From: Aminobacterium colombiense DSM 12261
GTDB lineage: Bacteria > Synergistota > Synergistia > Synergistales > Aminobacteriaceae
Direction: 5' to 3'
DNA length: 64,000 nt
Assembly (NCBI RefSeq): GCF_000025885.1
Contig: NC_014011.1
Span: 310,001 to 374,000 of the forward strand
Shown here: positions 1 through 7,339 of the stretch, in pieces
How positions within the stretch are numbered: position 1 is the stretch's first letter
How the letters are laid out: the number at the start of each line of letters is the position of its first letter
Translations under genes and position numbers: made by a program
The notes under the pieces: model-generated
The model's input: only the letters and a program-made list of their open reading frames with translations
Databases searched by the model: none
What the model was told of the DNA's origin: nothing

Positions 1-2
1 AA

Positions 3-932
3 AAGGATTCGAGGGTTCTCTCTGTGCGGAGTGCGTCATGGAATGATGGGGAAGGGGCAACCTTTTACATGGCATCTACCGGAGTAAAAGGTTGGTATGA
101 TGGAAGCGGCGTAGCAGCAGGCCTGAGCCTTGTCATGAGTGATGGGGTAAATATGGAGATGGGGGGATACGGAGAAGACTTCCGATTCCTGGAAGATATC
201 TCTCTTCAACGTATTGTTGAAAAAGCGGTAACACAAACAGCCTGTACTTTAGGCGGTCGTCCCATTCAAACGAAGCGTTATACATTAGTCCTTTCTCCAG
301 AAGTTTCCGCTTCTCTTCTCTCTGTGATAGGTGAGCTTTTTTGTGCGTCGAATGTACATAAGAATCGATCCCTCTACAAAGGGAAGTTAGGTAAAAAGGT
401 GGCGAGTCCTCTTCTATCTCTTGTAGATGATGGGCTGATGCCTAGAAAACTCGGGACTGTGCCCTTTGATGGAGAGGGTGTTCCCAGTCAAAGAACCGTA
501 TTAATGAAAGAGGGCATTGTAGAAGGGTACCTCTACAACCTTAAACATGCTCAAAAAGACGGTGTAGAGTCTACTGGAAATGCCGCAAGAAGTATTTCCT
601 CCCTCCCGGATGTGGATATTTCAAATTTTTATATGGAGCCAGGAAATATTTCCAGTGAAGAAATCTTTGTTTCTGTTCAAAGTGGAATTTATATAACGGA
701 GTTTCTTGGCCTTCACACCGTAAATCCTGTGAGCGGCGATTTTTCTCTCGGCATAAAAGGTGTTAGCCTTTCTGGAGGTTTATTTGCCCAACCCGTTGCG
801 GGAATGACCATAGCTGGTAATTTGCTCGACTTGCTCAACCGCATTGTCTTTATAGGCAACGACCTTTCCTTTTTTGGCGATACTGGAGGGTGCACTATGG
901 TGATCGATAATGTTACAGCGGCCGGGTTATAA
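3..932 (+). CDS. TldD/PmbA family protein, C-terminal part (5' truncated by window)
   Basis: The reading frame is open to the left edge, so the N-terminus lies outside the window. The visible ~309 residues match the C-terminal half of PmbA/TldE-type proteins: the segment ending in GNAARS followed by a metal-site-like region, then the typical Gly-rich end with GDFSLGIKGV and the NDLSFFGDTGGCT stretch. In other bacteria the TldD/TldE pair is a metal-dependent peptidase that processes small peptides. PmbA/TldE is usually the partner lacking the HExxxH site, and none is seen here, which favours TldE over TldD. Its stop overlaps the start of the downstream amidase by 23 bases, so the two are probably translated from one mRNA. 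Confidence 0.85.
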   Translation, partial: KDSRVLSVRSASWNDGEGATFYMASTGVKGWYDGSGVAAGLSLVMSDGVNMEMGGYGEDFRFLEDISLQRIVEKAVTQTACTLGGRPIQTKRYTLVLSPEVSASLLSVIGELFCASNVHKNRSLYKGKLGKKVASPLLSLVDDGLMPRKLGTVPFDGEGVPSQRTVLMKEGIVEGYLYNLKHAQKDGVESTGNAARSISSLPDVDISNFYMEPGNISSEEIFVSVQSGIYITEFLGLHTVNPVSGDFSLGIKGVSLSGGLFAQPVAGMTIAGNLLDLLNRIVFIGNDLSFFGDTGGCTMVIDNVTAAGL

Positions 933-2592
933 AAAATTCATATTTTCTTTTCTTCTCATATTATGTCTTTTCTTATCTGTCACTCCAGTGATGGCTGATT
1001 CGGCCTGGAATCTTGCCCTCGATGGCAGAATCCTCGGCGGAGTTCCTGTTAGGGATAATGGACGAATGACCATGGTTTCTATTGGTGTCATGGGGCGTCT
1101 TCTGCAATTGAAACTCGAACACAAAGATGATACCCTGCTAATTTTTTATAAGAACAACAAACTGCAGCTTGTTAATAAAGCGACGGCCGTCTGGCTAGAT
1201 GTTCAACTAGTACCGATGGCATCAGCACCTGTCTTTGAAGGAGGAAACTGGTGGCTGGATTCTCGTTCCGCCATTAAAATACTCCAGGCTCTTTATCAGG
1301 CTGCAGGGTCCGCCGCTTCTTTATCCTGGGCTGGAGATGCAGTAGAGGCTTCTTCTCTGAATAAGAATGTGAAAAACCCTGAGAAAAAGCAGGATGAGGC
1401 AGAAGCAGCCATTTTGCCTGCAAGTATCCCCGTCGTGCCATCTTCCACACCTGCCTCTTTGGTTTCCTCAGGCGGAATGAGGCCTTGTGAACTGAAAGCG
1501 CTGAGATGGGGACGGTATGACGACAAAATAAGGGCAGTTTTCGATTACCAGGGGGAGACAGAGCCTCAATCAAGTCAAACGGGGCAAAATGTATCGATAG
1601 CCTTTACGGAAGGCAGTCTTTCTAAGACAGAAACCCTTTCACCCTTCCCTACTGACGTCCTAATAGAAACTGCGTCTTCTGAAGGAAAATATATTATTAC
1701 GCTGAGCTCTATAAAGGGAGGAGAATTAAAGGTTTTCACCCTTCCTAACCCTGCTCGGCTCGTGGTCGATATTTACAACCCAAAGAATGAAGTCTTGCCT
1801 GCGCCAGTGGCAGTGTCAAATTTGAAACCAGCCCCAAAACCAGTGGCAGAGCAAGCCTCAGAACCGAAGGAGCCAGTTTTTGTTCCTGCAAAGGTTGTTC
1901 CTCGGAAATCCGCGCCTCTTGTAGTAATAGATGCTGGTCATGGGGGAAAAGATCCTGGAGCTGTGGCGAATGGCTACCGCGAAAAAGATTTGAATCTGCA
2001 ATATGCGAGACAGCTGGCTGAATGTGTCAAGAAACGAGGGTTCAGAGTTCGTCTCACTCGTGATACGGATGTATATCTCAAGTTAGGGGAACGTACGGAT
2101 TTAGCCAACAAATGGGAAGCTGACATGTTTATCAGCATCCATGCCAACGCCCTTCCTAAAGGAAGACATGCCAATGGGACAGAAATCTATATTATGGCAT
2201 TGCCCACTGATAAAGATGCAATGGAGCTCGCATTGATAGAAAACCGTGAGTTGACAGGGGATAATGGAAGCGAAAGTTCAGCCCAGGTGGATAAAAAGAC
2301 TAAAATGCTTTTAAATATTCTTGGGAATATGCAACAAAATGCGAAAATTAGCGATAGTACAGAAGTCGCGGAGCATTTATTCAAGTCCGGGCAAAAGCAG
2401 AAAATAAATATGAGGCGGGTTGCCCAGGCTCCTTTCTTTGTGTTGCGAGGGGCCACTATGCCGGCAGTTCTTATAGAAACAGGTTTTTTAACAGAGCGTA
2501 GCGAGGCAAAAAAACTTGCGACGCCATCTTTTCAGAAACAGTTTGCAGAAGCCATTGCACAGGGTGTAGAAACGTATTTTAATGGCAGATAG
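910..2592 (+). CDS. N-acetylmuramoyl-L-alanine amidase (Amidase_3) with N-terminal copper-amine-oxidase-like and AMIN-like domains
   Basis: A 560-residue exported enzyme that should cut the amide bond between MurNAc and the peptide stem in the periplasm. A signal peptide covers about residues 8-30. Residues ~30-130 look like a copper amine oxidase N-terminal-like domain, ~190-300 like an AMIN domain that directs amidases to the wall, followed by a Pro/Ala/Lys-rich linker. The catalytic domain starts near residue 336 with VVIDAGHGG. Expected zinc ligands are visible: His344, Glu358 and His411 (SIHAN), and the catalytic Glu523 lies in LIETGF. The ATG lies inside the end of the pmbA-like gene. 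Family assignment is firm; a specific role in division or recycling is not shown by the sequence. Confidence 0.93.
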   Translation: MLQRPGYKKFIFSFLLILCLFLSVTPVMADSAWNLALDGRILGGVPVRDNGRMTMVSIGVMGRLLQLKLEHKDDTLLIFYKNNKLQLVNKATAVWLDVQLVPMASAPVFEGGNWWLDSRSAIKILQALYQAAGSAASLSWAGDAVEASSLNKNVKNPEKKQDEAEAAILPASIPVVPSSTPASLVSSGGMRPCELKALRWGRYDDKIRAVFDYQGETEPQSSQTGQNVSIAFTEGSLSKTETLSPFPTDVLIETASSEGKYIITLSSIKGGELKVFTLPNPARLVVDIYNPKNEVLPAPVAVSNLKPAPKPVAEQASEPKEPVFVPAKVVPRKSAPLVVIDAGHGGKDPGAVANGYREKDLNLQYARQLAECVKKRGFRVRLTRDTDVYLKLGERTDLANKWEADMFISIHANALPKGRHANGTEIYIMALPTDKDAMELALIENRELTGDNGSESSAQVDKKTKMLLNILGNMQQNAKISDSTEVAEHLFKSGQKQKINMRRVAQAPFFVLRGATMPAVLIETGFLTERSEAKKLATPSFQKQFAEAIAQGVETYFNGR

Positions 2593-2639
2593 AATGGTGA
2601 GAGCGAAAGGAGGTGTGTGGCGCATTTGCGCTATACGAA

Positions 2640-3365
2640 ATGGTTCGTAGAGAAGATGATTTCATTGATGATTTTGAAGATGATTTAACAATTCGTAAGG
2701 AGATCGACGAACAGGTAGAAGAGTCAAAAACCATACATAAACCCAAACCTCGTTCAAGAAGAGGAAGACGTTATGCCGATAAGCAGTCTTCAAAAAAAGC
2801 CCCTCTTGCCCTCCGTGCCATCGCATGGGTGGCCCTTTTGTTTTTATTTTTCGGGGTGGGGTATTGGGGAACATCATTTACACTTAAAGTTTTAAATAAA
2901 AAAAATCTTGTCCGCCAGGAGGAAATTGTTCAAAATCAGCAAGAGCTTTCTGAGCTCGTAGCTTCAGAAACAAATGCTGGAAGAAAGGTCACCTTCCCTC
3001 TATATATTCCCATGAACGGCGATGTGGTGCGAAAGGACATTGTCGTTCTTTCCAGCCTTATGGAAGATGACATGGAACGACTCATTCTCAAACTCTTTGA
3101 AGAGTGCGGAGATTCTTTGCGCGGGGTCAACATCCTCCATATATTCAGGAACGGTGATACAGCTTACGTTGATATAAGCGGAGGATTCATGTCTGCACTG
3201 AATGCTCTTGGAGAAGAAACTAGCACCTTGCTCATTACAGGTGTTGTTCGGACTCTGAAAGAAAATTTTTCCCCGGTTTCAAAGGTACGTTTCCTTGTTG
3301 AAGGAAAGATTCCTCAGAGCGGCGCGCCTGTAAATCTTTCAGTTCCCTGGGAACTGCGTTCATAA
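2640..3365 (+). CDS. GerMN domain protein with one membrane anchor
   Basis: About 241 residues. An acidic then Arg/Lys-rich cytoplasmic N-terminus (residues 1-55) is followed by one hydrophobic segment (LRAIAWVALLFLFFGVGYW) and an extracytoplasmic GerMN domain (about 105-225) with the typical FRNGDTAYVDISG core. GerMN proteins are found in spore germination and in cell-envelope proteins; here the position after the amidase favours an envelope role. The start is uncertain: the strong AAAGGAGG site ends at 2613, where a GTG would overlap it, while the next in-frame start is ATG 2640 with no close ribosome site. I chose 2640. It sits 12 bases before rph, so it belongs to the same operon. Confidence 0.75.
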   Translation: MVRREDDFIDDFEDDLTIRKEIDEQVEESKTIHKPKPRSRRGRRYADKQSSKKAPLALRAIAWVALLFLFFGVGYWGTSFTLKVLNKKNLVRQEEIVQNQQELSELVASETNAGRKVTFPLYIPMNGDVVRKDIVVLSSLMEDDMERLILKLFEECGDSLRGVNILHIFRNGDTAYVDISGGFMSALNALGEETSTLLITGVVRTLKENFSPVSKVRFLVEGKIPQSGAPVNLSVPWELRS

Positions 3366-3383
3366 AGAGAAAGGACTGTGGTG

Positions 3384-4166
3384 ATGGAAGACACTCTTCT
3401 TCGAAGTGACGGCAGAAAGTTCAATGAAATACGTCCCATCAGCTTCCAGCGTCACTTTACCTGTTATGCCGAAGGGGCAGTGTTAGCCTGCTTTGGTGAT
3501 ACGAAAGTCATTTGCACGGCGTCTGTGGAAGACAGGGTTCCTCCTTTTCTGAGGGGGTCTGGCCAGGGGTGGATAAGCGCAGAATACGCTATGTTGCCTC
3601 GTGCTACAGCAGAGAGGACATCACGGATGACCTCAAAAGGAGCGATTAGCGGGAGAAGTCATGAGATACAGCGCCTTATTGGCCGCTCTCTTCGAGCCTC
3701 CGCGGATCTTTCTCTTCTGGGAGAGAGAACCATATGGCTTGACTGCGATGTTATCCAGGCAGATGGTGGAACGCGTACAGCAGCCATATCCGGAGCCTTT
3801 GTAGCCCTATTCGACGCTATGCGGTGCCTGAAAGCCCAGGACGTGATAGAGAAAATTCCGGTAAAGTCTTTTGTGGCCGCCGTCAGTGTAGGGAAAATAG
3901 AAGGAAGCCTTCTTCTTGATCTTTGTTACGAAGAAGACAGCTGCGCTGATGTAGACTGCAATGTGGTGATGAACGGGGACAAACAGCTTATTGAAATACA
4001 GGGCACAGGGGAGCGGGGGACTTTTGCCAGGGATGAATTCGACGCTATGCTCGATCTGGCTGAAGATGGAATTCAAACTATAATGTTCAGTCAAGCTGAG
4101 GTTCTTCAGATTAGCGAGGAGGAACGACATGCTTGCGTCGGGAAAATCTGTAGTTTTTGCAAGTAG
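3384..4166 (+). CDS. rph: ribonuclease PH
   Basis: About 260 residues, full length for RNase PH, a phosphate-dependent 3'-5' exonuclease that trims tRNA 3' ends. Recognisable family segments are RSDGRKFNEIRPI at the N-terminus, GSGQGWISAEYAMLPRAT, GRSHEIQRLIGRSLRA, the DCDVIQADGGTRTAAISG core and QGTGERGTFARDEFD. Three consecutive start codons occur (GTG 3378, GTG 3381, ATG 3384). GAGAAAGGA ends eight bases before the ATG, so I chose it. The 3' end overlaps the start of rdgB by 38 bases, an arrangement (rph-rdgB) common in many bacteria. Confidence 0.97.
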   Translation: MEDTLLRSDGRKFNEIRPISFQRHFTCYAEGAVLACFGDTKVICTASVEDRVPPFLRGSGQGWISAEYAMLPRATAERTSRMTSKGAISGRSHEIQRLIGRSLRASADLSLLGERTIWLDCDVIQADGGTRTAAISGAFVALFDAMRCLKAQDVIEKIPVKSFVAAVSVGKIEGSLLLDLCYEEDSCADVDCNVVMNGDKQLIEIQGTGERGTFARDEFDAMLDLAEDGIQTIMFSQAEVLQISEEERHACVGKICSFCK

Positions 4167-4719
4167 TAATCGAAACAAGTACGAAGAGGTTGCGGAACTA
4201 CTTGCTCCTCTCCAGATACATCTTATCTTTGGCCCTGAGTGCCAGGCCATTGATGTAGAAGAAACAGCACAAACCTATATGGGGAATGCCTATATCAAAG
4301 CTGTGACGTGGGCAAAAAAGACAGGGATACCTGCTTTAGCAGATGATAGCGGTCTCGAAGTGCGTGCCTTAGGCTGGAAGCCAGGTATCTTTTCCGCACG
4401 GGTAGCCCCCTCTACAGATGGGAGGAATGAATGGCTCTTAAAATCCCTCGAAGGAATTGAGGATAGGGTAGCCAAATACGTGGCATCCTTCGCTCTTTGC
4501 CTTCCAGAGAATGGACTGGTTTTGATTACAGAAGGTGAGTGCTGGGGAAGGATTGCTCACGAGAGGAGCGGTAGAGGCGGTTTTGGATACGATCCGCTTT
4601 TTATTCCCCATGGGTACGAACGTCCTTTTGCAGACCTTCCTGATAAAATAAAAGCTCGAATATCCCATAGGGCTATAGCTTCTTATCAATTAATACATAT
4701 TATTCATCAACAAATATGA
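4129..4719 (+). CDS. rdgB: XTP/dITP diphosphatase (RdgB/HAM1 family)
   Basis: A 196-residue protein that removes non-canonical purine nucleotides (dITP, XTP) from the pool by hydrolysing them to monophosphates. Family motifs are clear: FASSNRNKYEE at the N-terminus, the ADDSGLEV metal/phosphate site, GYDPLFIP and the C-terminal SHRAIA. Length is normal. The ATG follows a good GAGGAGGAA site inside the end of rph, so translation is probably coupled to it. Confidence 0.96.
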   Translation: MLASGKSVVFASSNRNKYEEVAELLAPLQIHLIFGPECQAIDVEETAQTYMGNAYIKAVTWAKKTGIPALADDSGLEVRALGWKPGIFSARVAPSTDGRNEWLLKSLEGIEDRVAKYVASFALCLPENGLVLITEGECWGRIAHERSGRGGFGYDPLFIPHGYERPFADLPDKIKARISHRAIASYQLIHIIHQQI

Positions 4720-4776
4720 TAAAATAATCTACTGTCTGTATTTTCAGTGTCGTATAGTGTGTAGGGGGTGTAGAAG

Positions 4777-5007
4777 GTGAAAATGTTCATTGGCGTCGTG
4801 CATATGGTTTTAAGTATTGCATTGATTGGCATAGTACTTCTTCAGCAACGTAAAGAAGGCGGCTTTTCGGGTATCTTTGGCGGTGGAACGCAAGCTGACA
4901 TGGGTGGAAGCCAGTGGCAGCGATTGAGTGGCTTAACGAAAATAACGGTTGTTCTGACCAGTCTTTTCATGCTAACGTCTCTTGTCCTCGTAATGATGTC
5001 AAAATAA
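4777..5007 (+). CDS. secG: preprotein translocase subunit SecG
   Basis: A 76-residue inner-membrane protein with two hydrophobic segments (about residues 4-21 and 54-73) separated by the conserved loop containing LLQQRKEGGFSGIFGGG. It stabilises SecYE and helps SecA-driven export. Two starts are possible: GTG 4777 (eight bases after AGGGGG) and ATG 4783 (five bases after GAAGG). SecE is encoded elsewhere in this window, next to nusG, as is usual. Confidence 0.95.
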   Translation: MKMFIGVVHMVLSIALIGIVLLQQRKEGGFSGIFGGGTQADMGGSQWQRLSGLTKITVVLTSLFMLTSLVLVMMSK

Positions 5008-5019
5008 AGGAGAATGGAT

Positions 5020-6063
5020 ATGGTAAAAAACGGGAATCTTGATTCCCTGGAGGATATCTCCTCTATTACGGTTGATATGGACCGTTTGTACAGTGCCACT
5101 CACGAGGAAATCATGAGCGGCCTCACTACCGATGTGTATTTTTTGAAAACGAGAGATGTGTTGCGCCGGGCCGGAAAGATTAATACGCCTGTGGTTGCAG
5201 AATTCTTTGCTCGAGGTAATGGCGTTTATGCCGGTTTGACCGAGGCAATGCAAATTTTGAGACATAAAAATGTTTCAGTTTATTCTTTAAACGAAGGAGA
5301 CACTTTTACTCCTAAAGAAGTCGTTATGAGAATAAGCGGGCCTTATTCTGAATTTGGGTTGTATGAAACCGTCTTACTTGGTTTTTTGGCTAGTTCAAGC
5401 GGTTGGGCCACAGCTGCTCGGCAGTGCGTAGAGGCAGCTGATGGCAAGCCTGTCCTTTGTTTTGGGGCGAGACATGTCCATCCTGCTATTGCGCCTGTTA
5501 TGGAGCGTGTTGCAATGGAAGCCGGCGGATGCTCCGGCGCGAGCTGCATGCTTGGCGCGAAACTGGCTGGCCACAATCCTATGGGGACCGTTCCCCACGC
5601 TGCCGTCCTTATTGTTGGAGATACAGTTGAACTGGCTAGGTTCTATGATGAAGAAATTCCTGAAGGAGAGCCTAGAATTGTCCTTATTGATACTTTTAAG
5701 GATGAAGCGGAAGAGTCTTTGCGAGTAGCGCAAGCACTCGGAAATCGTCTTTATGGAGTTCGTCTTGACACTCCTGGAGAACGTGGGGGAGTTACTGCTG
5801 AACTGGTTAGAGAGGTTCGTTATCGTTTAGATATTGCAGGCTTTTCCCATGTAAAGATTATTGCTTCCGGTGGCCTTAACCCCGAACGAATTAGAGTTCT
5901 TTCTGAAGCAGGGGTTGATTCTTTTGGCGTAGGAAGTTATATTGCCCATGGAACTCCACGAGATATGACCATGGACTTGAAGGTTGTAGATGGAATTCCT
6001 ATAGCAAAAAGAGGAAGATTGCCAGGGATTATTGAAAACCCGAGGCTAAAACGTGTAAAATAA
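5020..6063 (+). CDS. pncB: nicotinate phosphoribosyltransferase (short form)
   Basis: About 347 residues. It makes nicotinate mononucleotide from nicotinate and PRPP in NAD salvage. Recognisable segments are the N-terminal YSATHEEIMSGLTTDVYFLKT, which resembles the substrate-binding region of short-type NAPRTases, AEFFARGNGVYAG, the central CFGARHVHPAIAPVMERVAM, and the C-terminal barrel strands with IIASGGLNPERI and DSFGVGSYIAHG. The protein belongs to the shorter branch rather than the ~400-residue E. coli type. AAAGGAG is one base from ATG 5014 but seven from ATG 5020, so the latter is preferred. It begins 12 bases after secG. Confidence 0.9.
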   Translation: MVKNGNLDSLEDISSITVDMDRLYSATHEEIMSGLTTDVYFLKTRDVLRRAGKINTPVVAEFFARGNGVYAGLTEAMQILRHKNVSVYSLNEGDTFTPKEVVMRISGPYSEFGLYETVLLGFLASSSGWATAARQCVEAADGKPVLCFGARHVHPAIAPVMERVAMEAGGCSGASCMLGAKLAGHNPMGTVPHAAVLIVGDTVELARFYDEEIPEGEPRIVLIDTFKDEAEESLRVAQALGNRLYGVRLDTPGERGGVTAELVREVRYRLDIAGFSHVKIIASGGLNPERIRVLSEAGVDSFGVGSYIAHGTPRDMTMDLKVVDGIPIAKRGRLPGIIENPRLKRVK

Positions 6064-6109
6064 GCTGGTTCTACGAATGCCTTTTTGTGAAGAAGATGTG
6101 TTTTTTAGC

Positions 6110-6160
6110 GGGAATGCCGCCACCATTCCCTGATGCGGCTAAAAGAATGCAGCTTCCGCA
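6110..6160 (+). promoter_or_regulatory. structured leader upstream of rplM (candidate L13 autoregulatory leader)
   Basis: Two hairpins are visible in the 159-base gap before rplM. One pairs GGGAATG (6110-6116) with CATTCCC (6124-6130) around a 7-base loop. The next pairs TGCGG (6134-6138) with CCGCA (6156-6160). Ribosomal protein L13 operons in other bacteria carry structured leaders to which the protein binds. Whether this one belongs to a known leader family cannot be decided by eye. Confidence 0.4.
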
Positions 6161-6222
6161 AGAGTCGGCGTTCTTTGAACTTTTCTCTATAAATTTACTT
6201 GAAGTTAAAGGAGGAAATGAAC

Positions 6223-6654
6223 ATGGCAAGCAATCGTACCTACATGGCTACTCGTGAAAAAGTTGTTCGCGAGTGGTATGTAGTAGATGCTACCGATAAA
6301 CCTATGGGACGTCTTGCTGTAAAGGTAGCCAGAATTCTCATGGGAAAACATAAAGCAACCTACACCCCTCACGTTGATTGTGGAGACTTTGTCATCGTTA
6401 TTAACGCAGAGAAGGTGAAATTAACGGGGAATAAATTAATGAACACCAGAAGGTATCACCATACGGGGCACCCTGGCGGTATTAAGAGCCAGACCTACGG
6501 TGAAATGATTGCAAAAAAACCAGAGCGGCTTATGGAGCTCGTCGTGAAGGGAATGCTTCCCAAATCACGCCTTAACTTCCAGAGGAAACTTAAGGTATAT
6601 GCAGGGGATCATCATCCGCACTCAGCTCAGCAGCCTGTAGCTCTTGATATCTAA
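6223..6654 (+). CDS. rplM: 50S ribosomal protein L13
   Basis: 143 residues, the normal L13 length, with the family signatures [15 protein letters not shown] near the N-terminus, [28 protein letters not shown] and the [19 protein letters not shown] segment. It is part of the large ribosomal subunit. An upstream in-frame TTG and an ATG at 6217 exist, but AAAGGAGG at 6207-6214 is spaced eight bases from ATG 6223, which also gives the expected N-terminus. It is followed 21 bases later by rpsI, the usual pairing. Confidence 0.97.
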   Translation: MASNRTYMATREKVVREWYVVDATDKPMGRLAVKVARILMGKHKATYTPHVDCGDFVIVINAEKVKLTGNKLMNTRRYHHTGHPGGIKSQTYGEMIAKKPERLMELVVKGMLPKSRLNFQRKLKVYAGDHHPHSAQQPVALDI

Positions 6655-6675
6655 TTTGAGAAAGGAGGAACAAGA

Positions 6676-7071
6676 ATGCCAACTCCTTCCTATTTTTGGG
6701 GAACAGGAAGACGTAAAAATGCTATTGCTCGAGTAAGAGTTTGCCCGGGTGATGGATCTATAGAAATCAACGAAAGAACGGTTGAAGATTATTTCCCTCG
6801 CGAGGTCTGGCAGTCTCAGGCCCTTGCCCCTTTAAAAGTTGCGGGTATTGAGGGTAGAGTGAATGTCTTTGTCCGTGCCAATGGGGGCGGTCTTACCGGG
6901 CAAGCTGGAGCAGTTCGCCTTGGTATAGCAAGAGCCCTTTTAAAACTGAATCCGGAACTGCGCCCCGCTCTTAAAAAAGCTGGGTTGCTTACTCGGGATC
7001 CTCGCATGGTCGAAAGAAAGAAATTCGGTCAGAAAGGTGCTCGTGGGCTTCGTCAGTTCTCCAAACGTTAG
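6676..7071 (+). CDS. rpsI: 30S ribosomal protein S9
   Basis: 131 residues, full length. It shows the S9 signatures FWGTGRRKNAIARVRV at the N-terminus, NGGGLTGQAGAVRLGIARAL, and the basic C-terminal tail ending QFSKR whose final Arg reaches the ribosomal P-site tRNA. AAAGGAGG lies at a standard distance before the ATG. It is cotranscribed with rplM and followed by a hairpin terminator. Confidence 0.97.
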   Translation: MPTPSYFWGTGRRKNAIARVRVCPGDGSIEINERTVEDYFPREVWQSQALAPLKVAGIEGRVNVFVRANGGGLTGQAGAVRLGIARALLKLNPELRPALKKAGLLTRDPRMVERKKFGQKGARGLRQFSKR

Positions 7072-7092
7072 TTTTTTACAAAAAACACAATA

Positions 7093-7125
7093 CATACGGG
7101 GCGTTTTGTTAAAAAGCCCCGTATG
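7093..7125 (+). terminator. terminator-like hairpin after rpsI
   Basis: CATACGGGGC (7093-7102) pairs perfectly with GCCCCGTATG (7116-7125) across a 13-base T/A-rich loop. The run after it is only CTATCTTAATT, so it is a weak intrinsic terminator on the plus strand, or a 3'-end stabilising hairpin. Confidence 0.6.
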
Positions 7126-7164
7126 CTATCTTAATTAAAGCAGCTTTCTTTTCTAAAAGGAGCG

Positions 7165-7318
7165 ACACATGGATAGCGGTTTAGTCCCTTTATCGTGTAA
7201 CTACATTAAAATTTTAATGAACTAACTGGCGTCGAGTACGTTTTCACTCCTCATGGCAGGTTCGATAACGCCCGACGCCCGTCGGGTGTGAACTGATTCT
7301 CACCCTTTAAAAAAACTG
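7165..7318 (+). promoter_or_regulatory. structured leader with mutually exclusive hairpins upstream of mgtE (candidate riboswitch)
   Basis: The gap before mgtE contains several pairings: a possible ACAC/GTGT-based stem at ~7165-7199, the 16-base palindrome at 7204-7219 (ATTAAAATTTTAAT core), GGCGTCG (7228-7234) with CGACGCC (7273-7279), CCCGACG with CGTCGGG (7271-7277 with 7280-7286), and GGGTGTGA (7284-7291) with TCTCACCC (7298-7305, one T-T mismatch) followed by TTTAAAAAAA. The last three share bases and cannot all form, the usual design of a leader that switches between two folds. I do not see the conserved segments of the M-box magnesium riboswitch, so the class is unassigned. Confidence 0.45.
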
Positions 7319-7339
7319 TAACAAAGGGGGGAGATGCCG

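Noticed and set aside
2613-2615. GTG 2613 as start of the GerMN gene
   Set aside because: The codon overlaps its own Shine-Dalgarno; kept only as an alternative.
7143-7170. Possible M-box (ykoK) magnesium riboswitch before mgtE
   Set aside because: The conserved GGTGAGGCTCC-like and other core segments are not found, so I did not name it so.
7169-7182. Exact 14-base match between the mgtE leader (7169-7182) and the pcm upstream region (37086-37099)
   Set aside because: In a window of this size matches of 14 bases are expected by chance, and the flanking bases differ. No shared structure was seen.
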